64,000 nt of DNA from Anodontia alba. Lineage: Eukaryota; Mollusca; Bivalvia; Lucinida; Lucinidae. The notes beneath the pieces were generated by a model. That model had not been told where the DNA came from. It saw only the letters and a list, made by a program, of their open reading frames with translations, and ran no database searches. Both the position numbers and the translations under genes were made by a program. Shown here piece after piece: positions 28,701-40,700 of this stretch. The first letter of the stretch is position 1, and each line of letters starts with the position of its first letter. Where the stretch lies: contig OZ024836.1 of NCBI GenBank assembly GCA_964016985.1, forward strand, positions 37,008,152 to 37,072,151. Direction: 5' to 3'.

Positions 28701-31700
28701 AACATGACCCTAATGGGTTGACTGGGCCATAAAACCTCAACTCAATCAATCATTCAGTTGACTGATAGTTGATGTGTCTAAAATGAATCAAACTGTCCCT
28801 TTAGGAACATACTGAACAGTAAAGATCCTGCTCAGAGATAATCATCATTCAGAATGTTGGTCTCTAAGCAGTTGTGGTACTTTACTACTTTAAAAGTGAG
28901 TCATGTTTTGAATAAAATTTACAGTGAACACTCGTTACAATGACAGCATTTTTTCCCAAAAATGTTGCCATTAAAATGAATATGTAAAGAATCCTTAATG
29001 GACAAAATGTTTTTTTCTTATTTCCTCATAGAACATATCGAGGGTTGAGCGCAAGACTAGCGTTAAGTCAGATGGTTGTTTTTCCCCAGACCTAATCTCC
29101 TCACCATGAAGGCGTTATGAAGATTACTACATTTCTTTCTGTAAACAATGAAAATTTAGGTGCCATTGCTCGTACGAGCAATGGCACCTAAATTTGCATT
29201 GTTTACAAAGGGGTCCAAGTTGCCCCTAAACAAGGGTTTCAAAAATATGTTTGAGTTACAATAGTCTTGCGCTCAGCCCTCAATATATTCTGGATATTTG
29301 TTAGAATCGCCCCAATGAGGCTTTATGTATATGAGAAGTTTTGTCAAGAACATTTAAATATCCAAAACATTTAAATATCTAAAACATATTGCTTGAAGTT
29401 TTAATGCAATATTCTTGCATAATTTCTCATTAACTGTCACCTCTTGAGCGAAGGTTTCATGACATTCAAATTGTCATTATAACAAATTTTATTGTATCTA
29501 GTGTTGGTATAAAGAGGGTTGACTGTAATGGTATGTCCAAACTTGAAATTCCTAATGAAGTATTTGACCTGGTCAATACATATATTTGCTCTCTTCACAT
29601 TGTTTACATTGACATTGAATTCACTGGTTGGTCAAACTTTGAAAAAAGTATGGATGTCTTTCTTATTTCACTATGAAAAATTTATGTTGTGGTACTCATT
29701 AGAAGCGCCTTGGCGAGGCACTTCTAATAAGTAATCACAACATATGTTTTTGTTGAGAAATAAGAAAAATATTTACCTGTTGTCCCCTTTTATCTAGAGC
29801 TATGATTGAAATTGAATTTCACTGGATCCTCAGATTTTAATTGAAATGACCAAATTTGTTTCACTGACCAAAGGCTACAAATACCAAAATATCATCTTAA
29901 ATTCTGTTTGCATGTTTGATTGATGGATTATTGAACTGTAAAAATTTGTTGTTGCAAAAGAAAGTTGGTGTTGTATAGTATTTGCTTTTCTGTTTAGGTT
30001 GTTGAAGGAGAGGCTAGCCGGGAAGCACTCAGGAAAGAATTGAACAATCTCCAGCGTAAGATGGCCGAGCAGCAGGAAGAATCTCGTCTCAAGGAAAAAG
30101 ACTACCACATGGCCTTGGAGGACAGCCGCCGAGGCGAGAGACGTATGGAGGATCAAAAGAGAAACCTGGAAATACAGCTCGAAAACCTCAATGCCGAGGC
30201 TGCGGAACTGAGGCTAAAGTTGAGTGGGTCCGACGGAAGAGTTAATGCCCTTGAAGCCCAACTTGCCAGGCTGGAGGGTGTGAAACGTGACATTGAGTTC
30301 AAGCTGAACAGTATTGTGTCCAGCCTTAGAAGAACTATTGGGTTCCGTCAAGAGATGCCTAGAGCCAGAAGCCCTGTTAGGTCCAGGAGCCCAAGCCCCA
30401 AGAGGTCAAGGCCAACTTCTCCATCTAAAGGTGAGAATTTTTGTCAAGAACATTAAAAGTAAAATAAAGAAAAAATAATACAGTCAAACCTGTCTTAAGC
30501 AGCCACCCATGGGAAGCTTAAAAAGTGGCTGCTGAAGGCAGGTGGCTACTTAATACAGTTCAAATATATAGGTATATGAATTTTGGGGCAACTTTTCTCT
30601 GGCTGCTTAATACAGGTTGGCTGCTTAATAGAGGTGACCACTAACACAGGTTTGACTGTATTAGTAAAATACATTTTTAAAAGAATTCTTGAACTTTATT
30701 TATAAAATAACAGTTGTCTTGCTTGTCAGTATGAATTGTTTACAAATTGAACCTTTTGAGAAATAAGCACATGATTCTCATAAAATGTCTTATTTTCTCT
30801 GAAAAAAAAAAAAAAAAAAATGTTTTCTGCTACAATTTTGAGTGTTTTTTTTTTTTTTTTTATTAAGGGTTAATATTTGATTTGGACAGAAGGGCTTGAG
30901 CAAACAGGGCAGACCCAGATCCTTAAGATTAGTTTGGTCAGGGTCTACACTGTTTGCTTTTCATTCATTTCTCTTTAATATGGTAAATGTTCTAAAATTT
31001 TGAACACTTTATTCCATCCTTTTTTGGCCTAATTTTTGCTTTCTATGCAATTATTTCTTAAAATACATAGTGGAATGGCAAACAGTGTAGAGCCTGATCA
31101 GGAGCAGTCTGATCTGGGTCTACACTGTTTGCATATGAAATATTGTCAGACACTTTGGTGTACGAAATTTTAGGATATTTACTGTATTATTAGGCAGTCC
31201 AGTGGACTTATTCAAATTTTATGATGCTGTATTTACCCTAAATATTGGACTTATTACCATACATTATTTTTCTTATTTTTGCTCAAAAACATAGATTGTG
31301 GGTACTCGTTAGAACCGCCTCGTCGAGGCGGTTCTAACGAGTACCGACAATCTATGTTTTGAGCAGAAATATGAAAAATATCAGTGTTTTTTTTTTTATC
31401 TGAAACTGTTCAGTTTTGGAAGGTGAAAATTTCTATATATTTGATGCCACAGAATGGTTGGTAGGTTGAGTGGAGTTTAACGGCCCAGTCAACACTATTA
31501 ATTCATGTCGAGCTGGTCAGTTTACCTAACCACATTTTTTCCTGGGCAGGCTTAGTCCTCTAAGCAGTTAATCAGTACTTGTGCACATTCTTTTGCCAGA
31601 AACTGACAACTATCTGACCTGGGACTGCATTGTTTGCTCAGGCCTGTTTATTCCAATACAGTTATTACAGTATTTTTTAAAGTACAGTAAAGAGTTTTAA

Positions 31701-34700
31701 TGTCTGAATATTTAGGATAAATATGGTTGTCATGTTCTTTCTTTTTTAGGGTCTTACCATATTTACCCTAAGTATTGGGACACCTTATCCGCTTAAAATA
31801 CTTTTTGTAAAATTTTAAATACATGTGGTCCGTTAGACTACCTGTTGATCTGTCTTAAATATTGCTGTATATATGGCAAACATGTAGACCCTGATCAGAT
31901 GCCGCATTTTTGCGGCATCTGATCTGGGTCTACATGTTTGCAAAGGCCTGTCTGTCCCAATACTTAGGGTTATTAGGGTAATTCTTAAAAGTCAGTAAAT
32001 GCAAGCAAAACTTGGACCAGTCAATTGTAAATGTTTTCCAGTATAGACCTTAACTGTTGACGTATGATATTGTCATGGTGTCATTTGTTTATGATAGATA
32101 TTCTTTTGTCACAGGATTTGACAACACCTATGCTACCACAACTGAGGGTAGGGGCAGCCCCATCCCACGCACAGGCTCCCCTGAACGCACTGCCAGTCCA
32201 TCCAGAATCCTTCGTTCCATGTCTCCGTCACGTGATGTACAGGTCTCGGCCATTGACGTTGATCCTGAAGCTGTGAGAATGGCACTACGTGACTTTGTTA
32301 ACCAACTGGCCAATGCTGAGAGAGAACGGGTAAGAACTTGTAATTATACATAAACAGTTAAACATTTAGCTCTGTCTCAGTAGAGACAAATTCATGATAT
32401 TTTTTCTTATTTTCCCAGAAAGCAGGGCTTGGTATTCCATTCAAAATATTGCTCAGCAGTGGAATGGCAAACAGTGGAGACTGAAAGAACCTACTATACT
32501 GAGTTTGCACTGTTTGCATATGCCATTTTAACTTCGTAATACATTAACCTATAGATAATGTGCTATTCTATTCTGTTATTCACCCCCTCCACAGAAAAAA
32601 CGACCTTTCAGTCGTTATAAAGTCTTAATTCAGAAGGTCCCTTTAACAGTTACCTGTATGACGTAGTTCCTCCCGCTCAAATGATCACGTGTCAGTTTCT
32701 TTTCTGTGGACTTTGAATGTTCAAGGATTATTATTCTGTGTTAGAAAAAATGGATTAAAATTATTCTACACGGTTAAAATTTTTATATCCTTGACTTTCT
32801 CTGGTTCTATATTCACTCCTTCTACTATCTATGAAATTATTTTCGAAATATCGATCTTAGATTTCTTGTTTTCTCAATGTTAAATTTCTTCCTTTGTTTC
32901 CGCGTCAGTCGATGCATTTCGCCCGCGGCAACTGTGGCCATTTAAAAGCTAAATGGGATACACATTTATCATGTCTAACTTGTAATTCTTGCACACGTAT
33001 CTCTCCGTGTTATATTTGTAGTTCCTGGACAGAAAAAGTTTGGAACCTAGCAGAAAGAAGACGCCTTCATGCTACTAGAAAATCAGTTATGACGCAGAAG
33101 AGAAAACAGAAGAAATCAAAGAAATCCAAGAAGTCCCAGTCAGACATGTCTGACAACGGGACAGTTGATGGGAGCACCGCCCCTCATAGCTTTACTGCTC
33201 GGGGCAGGACCCATCAAGGTGGCAGCCTGGCGGACTTAGAGTCTGACCGGGCACTAAGCCCACCAGTCACCAGTCACCAGTCACCAGTCACCAGTCAACC
33301 AGTCACCAGTCAACCAGTCACCAGTCATCCAGTCACCAGTCATCCAGTCACTGGGCAACTTATCTCCGTTCATCCAGTCGCCAGTCAACCAGTCACCAGT
33401 CAACCAGTCACCAGTCAACCAGTCACCAGTCAACCAGGCACCAGTCAACCAGGCACCAGTCAACTAGGCTCCAGTCAACCAGGCATGGGTTTACAGTCAT
33501 TCCCGTATGACCTACAAACACAAATTCCGCCTGGTTATATTCCTATAAATGTGCCTGTACAAAGCTACGCTCCGTCCATAAGTAGCCATATTTCACAGGG
33601 TAGTGTCCACAGACTATCCAATGTCTTTATTCCTGGTTACGAACGTTCTAATAGACTAGAACTTCCTAATCCAGCTTCTTCCTCTAGACAGATTATTCCA
33701 CTCGAACCTGATTTTTCGCAGGTCTCAGATCCGAGTGTAATGATTGAGCCTCCAAATTCAAATGATTTATCTATCTCCAGACCTTCAAGGAAGGATCAGT
33801 CTAAAAGAGAGCATAAATCTAAAAAGAGAAGAAGACATCGATCGTCCTCTTCTTCTATCTCTACTTCCAGATCAGACTCTTTGAGTTCTTCTCGGCGAAA
33901 GAAAAATTCAAAGAGATCTAAGCACTCTCATAAAAAGAGAAGAAGACGATCGATGACGCCTTCTTCTTCATCAAATTCCTCCCAATCTCAACTTGACATT
34001 GGTAGATATACAAGGGCTCATAAATCTCCCCAGGTTGTTCAAACGCCAACTCCAATACAACCTGAGGAGACTAATTTTAGTCAAATCACAAATCAACCTA
34101 TTAATTACGATCAGATTCAGCCGAATCTCACTCAACAGAATAAGGAGTCAGATTCGGAAACTGAATCCGAAGTCTGGTCATTTGATCGTGCGATTAACGA
34201 GGTCTTCTGGCTTCTTCCTCCTGAGTTATGCCCCAAAACTCAGCAGGATCAAGCTCCATTAAAACCTCTCTCTGGGATCGAACAATTAATGGAGTCTCGT
34301 TCCACTCCATTACTTGTCCTCCCACAATCCAAATTAGTACAAAATACAACAAAATATATTCAAAATAGACTAGAATCGGACAAATGTTCAAGAGATTGGA
34401 TTTGTCCGCAAAGCTTGGTTTCGGCTCTTGCTCCGACTAAATTCTACAAGAGCCAAAACCAATATTTGCCAACTGATAATATCCCTCAATTAGAAGCGGA
34501 TGCGTCGCTCCTAGACATTTCTAATAAAGGAAGAGCTTCTATTCCGCTCAAGAATCTAGAAGCATGGGAAAGGAAGGCTAGAAAACTAGTCGCTATTAAT
34601 TCTCATGCTGATCTATTTTCTTCAGCTGCCTTCCTTTCATTACAACAGGAATCGATGTCGGTTGCGGCCCTTTCCAGACTTCTGGAGGCCGTAGCCAAAT

Positions 34701-37700
34701 CGATTAAACATGCTACTGCCATGTCTACACTTTTAACTACTGAATTATTCCAAGCTAGGAGGGACGCAGCCCTAGCTTCGTCTAAACTACTACTCGACAA
34801 TTCCACATACGAGTTAAGGAACGCTCCTATTAACTCAAAATCCTTATTTGACGGCAGGATAAAAGAAATAGCTAAATCAAACTTCGAAGCTCAACAGCAA
34901 AGGTTTCTAGCTTCTACATCCATTCAGTCACAATCTCATTCTTATAAGCCTCCTTCGCAGAGCAGAGCTTTCAAGATACCTAAATATCCTGCTAAACAAA
35001 CAACATCCAGACCTAAACCTACGCAGTCGTATAGGTCCAAAAATATTCCTCAAAGCTCATCTTCTCACATTAAGAAAGATAATATCAAGAGGACTGGTAA
35101 CATCCGTCAGTTCCCCTCCTCTAAACCTGCCTCTTCCTCCGCAAGATTATGAAGGCCCGCCCTTTCCACTGCCTGCTCTTCCGCTCGCGGACATTCCAGT
35201 GGGAGGACGATTGGCCCATTTTGCGGAAAAATGGGAGGAAATAACAGACAACAAATGGGTCCTCTCTATCGTACGAAACGGATTCAGGATACCATTCATC
35301 AAAATTCCTCCTTTGTCATCTGTTCCGATCAGAATGAGTCAATCCTCCTCCCCGTTTCTCAGAGAAGAGATCGAAAATCTTCTCAACAAACGGGCAGTGG
35401 AAAGGGTACAGAATCCGGAAACTCCCGGCTTTTATTCCCGGATATTCCTTGTGCCAAAAAAGAACGGAAAGTTTCGTTTAATATTAGACCTGTCTTTATT
35501 AAACCGTTACATAGAGAAACAAGCATTCAAAATGGAGACAGTCAAATCGGTAAGACAAGCGATGAGACTCAACGATTGGGCTGTCTCCATAGATTTAACA
35601 GATGCATATCTACATGTGCCGATACATCGTCAATCCAGGAAGTATCTTCGTTTCGTACACGAAGATCAAGTATATCACTTTTCGGCCCTACCGTTCGGAA
35701 TGTCCCTAAGTCCGTTAATTTTCTCGAAACTGATGGACGTTATCGCAGCTTTTCTACGCCAACGTGCCATATCAGTTTTTCCATACCTAGACGATTGGCT
35801 GATAAAAAATCTGATTCACAACCGTCTGATTACTCAGACAAAGATTTGCATTCAAACTATTCAAAGCCTAGGTTTTCTGCCAAATCTCAAGAAGTCAGAC
35901 CTCTTTCCTGCTCAGAAATTCACCTTCATAGGTATGGAATTTCTGACGCAACAAAATTTAGTCAGGGTTCCAGCGGATCGTGTACAGAACCTAATTCTAA
36001 CAATCAAGAAAATAATGTCAGCAAAACATGTATCGGCACGAACTTTCCTTTCTCTTTTGGGCAAACTCAGTGCTGCAGCAGACCTTGTTCTCCTGGGCAG
36101 ACTGCACTTACGTCCTCTTCAGATGTGCCTGCTGTCAGTCTGGAAACCTCATATTCTTCCTCTCGATCACCCGATCTCGATAAACGGCATGATTCGATCT
36201 CACTTACAATGGTGGATAAACCCCATTCGATTCGAGACAGGGACTTCAATCCATCCTCCAGACCCCAAATTCTTCCTTTATACGGATGCCAGTCATTACG
36301 GATGGGGAGCTCATTTAGAGCCGACAACACTGTCCTTTCATGGTCGCTGGACAGAAAACCAATCCCAGCTCCATATCAATATGTTAGAAATGATGGCCAT
36401 ACGATTAGCACTGAAACAAGCCAAAACATTTATTCACCATTCTTGCATCATGATATCCACAGACAACACAACGGTGGTCTCATATATCAACAAACAGGGT
36501 GGCACTCATTCCCCCAATCTTTGCGTAGAAGTTTGGAAAATACTCAATTGGTGCCTGGAACAAGACATAGTTATCAGAGTACGTCACATCCCAGGCAAAT
36601 TCAACATTCTTGCAGACCGCCTCTCAAGACTAAACAAACCTATCAAGACAGAATGGGCTCTGGATCAAACAGTTGCGAATTCAGTATTCCAGATGCTCAA
36701 CTTCCCAAACGTGGATCTGTTTGCGACAAGATTCAACCACAGACTCCCATTATATGTCTCTCCAGTACAAGACTACAAAGCACTAGCGATAGATGCCCTG
36801 TCCATGGACTGGAATCATCTTCATGCATATGCTTTTCCTCCTTTTATTCTGATACCTGCTGTTCTAGAGAAAATCCGACAACATCAGTGCAGAATAGTTC
36901 TCATAGCTCCGTTCTGGCCACAGCAACAGTGGTTCTCAGAACTTCTTCTTCTATTAGTGTCAGCTCCGATTCGTCTGCCACTAATTCCAAGACTACTGAC
37001 TCAATCCAAAGGAAGATTTGTACATCAAAACCTCCCAATTCTCGACCTTCACGCTTGGGAGTTATCAAACAATCAATCAGAGATAAGAAATTTTCACAAA
37101 ACGTTGCAGATTTTGTCTCCAGATCAAGAAGAGCATCTACACAAAAAGTCTACGATGCAAAATGGACCATCTTCTCTAATTGGTGTCATACAAAAAAGGT
37201 TAATCCGATCTCGGCCCCTATTACAGTTATAGCCGATTTCTTAATCTTTCTTTTTTCGGAAAAGAAATGTCAGATTAGTACTATTAAAGGTTATAGATCT
37301 ATGATCTCTAACACTTTAAAATTCAAAACTGGTAATAGAATCGGATCTAATCCAGTTTTATCTGAACTTATCAGATCTTTTGAACTTCAACGACCAGTAC
37401 AAAGATCTCTTACACCTAAATGGGACTTATCATGGGTTTTAGTATGTCTACAAAAACCACCTTTTGAACCTCTTGATAAGGCTTCTAAATTTCACGCTAC
37501 TATTAAGACAGCCTTTCTCTTAGCTCTTGCCACTGCTAAAAGGTGTAGTGAAATACATGCTCTAGCTATGGATTCACAACATTTAAGATTTAATCAATCT
37601 GATGGTTCAGTTTCCTTGATTCTTAAATCTGGTTTTTTAGCAAAAAACCAGCTTCCTTCTGTTAAACCAGATCCTATTGTTGTTCCTAGTCTTGCTCGAA

Positions 37701-40700
37701 TATGTAAATGGGAACATACTGACAGACTTCTTTGCCCCGTTAGGGCTCTGAAATTCTATCTCAAAATGACTAGCTCTTATCGCCAAAATAGAACTAGACT
37801 TTTTCTTCCTATTAAAGGCAATAAGGATATCTCTAAAGATACTATCTCGAGATGGATATCTTACACTGTTAAACTTGCCTATAGGAAACTCACTAAACGA
37901 GATATCTCTTTCCTTAAAATCAAAGCTCATGAAGTTAGAGCTCTTTCCTCTTCTTGGGCTTTCTTCGACAAAGTTCCTCTCAATGATATACTTCAAGCAG
38001 CGGTTTGGAATAGCTCATCAACTTTTGCCAAATTCTATCTCAGAGACATGTCTCAACAAGCACAGAATCTCCAAAGTTTGGGCCCCATTGTAGTGGCCCA
38101 AAAAGTGGTGGGGGGCCAACAGCAATCAGCTATGGATGTGTAGACAACGTCAACAGCCCCCCTAGACCTGATGCTATACTAGAGAGGTACTAATTATATC
38201 TTTATTATATATATATGTTAACCCTGGATTACTTTATCCTTGGTTAAAGGATCTTATTATTGCCTTAAGCACTAATTATGTCCTCATTATATATATATAA
38301 AAAATAAATCCTTTTATTAAGCCTTAATTCAGAAGTTGGGACTAACTTATTAGGAGAAATCCTCCCTCCTATTCTACAAATTCTAGCACATTATCTATAG
38401 GTTAATGTATTACGAAGTTAAAATGAAGTTTTTTAAAAGTAAAACATATTTTAACGAGTAATACTTAACCTATAGATAAGTATTTATCGTCCCACCTCCC
38501 TTCCCTCGCTCCTTTCTCCTAATTGTGTATTGTTTTACACATAAAAGAAACTGACACGTGATCATTTGAGCGGGAGGAACTACGTCATACAGGTAACTGT
38601 TAAAGGGACCTTCTGAATTAAGACTTTATAACGACTGAAAGGTCGTTTTTTCTGTGGAGGGGGTGAATAACAGAATAGAATAGCACATTATCTATAGGTT
38701 AAGTATTACTCGTTAAAATATGTTTTACTTTTAAAAAACTTCATTTTTTTTAAATATTTTATTTACTATAATTTATGATGATATTATGTGATGAATTTAC
38801 ATGCAAACTTCTTTATAAAATTCACAAATAAAGAATAAAAGGAGGAAATACATGCAAATTTCACACTATTTACAATATAATTATATGTTGTTCTTGGTTG
38901 CAGGATGATGCTGTCTGCCAGATGAGAAATCTTGGTATACAATACAAAGAACTGGAACAGGAGAGAGAGCGAACCGAGAACCGACTTGCTCAGCTTCAGA
39001 AGTCTATGTGTGAGGTTGAAGAAGGTATGTGTCGGATTTCTTCTTACAGCTATCTGTTTTATGTTGCCCTATAGTTGGTATGGTAGATTCTTTAAAGCTT
39101 AGCATTCTGGGTAAAATTTTTAGCAGTCAATATTTTATAATATTTTTCTTATTTTTTGCAGAAAACAAGATTTGACATTTTATGCAAATTGTCTCCAATG
39201 GAGACAATTTACATGAAATGTGAAATCCTGTTGTCTGTGAAAAATAAGAAAATATCAATTCATTGTCTGCTGAATTAGCCCAGAGAATGGTAAAGATTAA
39301 TAAGTCATACTGTGTCATGAAAAAAGCTTCCTCATCACACATTCCCAGATCAGCCTGCACATCATATAGCCTGCACATTATGCAATCTGCATGAAATTTA
39401 TTTCTGCTCTTTTTGACCAGATTTTAGATGGGGCTACCCTCCACTTCAGGGCAAAACTTGTGAACTCAGAGACAGATTTTTTGTTTTATTTTATTTTATT
39501 TTATTTTTATTTTTTTTTTTTGCATTTATGAAATGCCTTACCTGAATAGAAATTATGACCTTTAGACATGAATCATACTATTACCCCAATCTGCTATTGA
39601 TCTCTGTTTACCTTTGCAATTAAAAACTATCCTGATTTGATCCTTAATTGATTTCTTATTGACTTTTGGGAGATAAAACTGTGTGATAAATTTGACTTGT
39701 AATATTGAAGACATTTTAGGTTGTTGTAGTGCAAAACTTTTGTAATTGTCCTTGTAAAAACCAATTTGAAAAATAAAATATTTTCACTCATTACCATTAG
39801 CTCCAGATAAGAGGGTGTATAGAAAGAATATTTTCTTATTTCTCAATAAAAAAGTATGTTGTGAGCACTCATTAGAAGGGCGAAGATGCTTCTAATGAGT
39901 TGCCACAACATACATTTAGGTAGAAAAATAAGAAAAAATGTCAACATTTTTTGTAATTGGAAAAAGCACCTTATTTGGAGCTATGATGGATCTATCATGT
40001 CTGTGACATGACACGTGTGACTTCAGGTTTACGGGCTCTGCAGCAAATAGTATAATGTATTGTTTTTACCCTTAAATTTCAGATTGACATTCCAGAGCAA
40101 ACAGTGTAGACCATTGCCTCCTAGCAGTTTGATCAGAGTCTACACTGTTTGTCATTCAGTCAGTATATAGAAAAATGACCGTAAATGATAATTTTTTTGT
40201 AAAATCTATACATTTTTGTTGAATATAACATTTTTGGGGTCCATCTTTAAACTGTCTTATATCCGAAAATGTCTTAACCCTAGTCCTGCTGAACGCGGAT
40301 GTACCCTGTCTTTGCAAACAGTATAGATCTGCACTGTTTGCCATTAAGTATGCAAATTTATGTCAACAATCTGTAGCATGTAATTTGATTGGCTGAAAAC
40401 TAGAAATGGGCGTGACATCTTAAGTTATTCAGCAGGACAAGGGTTTTAATCTTATAAAAAGGGTACAGTGTACTACAAGTTATGTCTGATGCAAAAGTAA
40501 GAAAGTATAGCAGTATCTTTGAATAGCTGTGATTTTACACCTGCTAAGGGGGATATAATATAGACTTCACACCTGTGTGTGATTGGTCACCCCACCTAAA
40601 GATTTAAAATTAATTAAATTAGGGTGTTATGAATTTGACAAGTTGTGAAGTTTTTGTGTTATATAAATACCAGGAGAATAATGAAAACTTATATCAGATT

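Larger units (their letters stand above)
32526..38743 (+). mobile_element. DIRS-A: DIRS1-like tyrosine-recombinase retrotransposon, apparently complete
   Basis: About 6.2 kb in intron 15, sense to the host gene. It carries ORF1, RT/RNase H/DAM-like ORF2 and tyrosine recombinase ORF3, all open, with inverted terminal repeats and an internal complementary region. DIRS elements are known to integrate as circular DNA through a tyrosine recombinase and make no target-site duplication; none is seen here. Ends were set by comparing the two copies and by the internal complementary region. The left end begins TTTTAACTTCG and the right end closes AAAAAACTTCAT. One to four bases at each junction are ambiguous because of shared T/A residues. 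It sits in the tail of a family B repeat (GCATATGCCA before it). Confidence 0.95.

Noticed and set aside
25648..29525. 25648-25981 and 28922-29525 as the two ends of one large transposon
   Set aside because: Each has both of its own ends and TA flanks, and host exons 12 and 13 lie between them.
33281..33463. Minus-strand frame of repeated TGDWL (also 42667-42894)
   Set aside because: It is the antisense reading of the ORF1 minisatellite and has no independent support.
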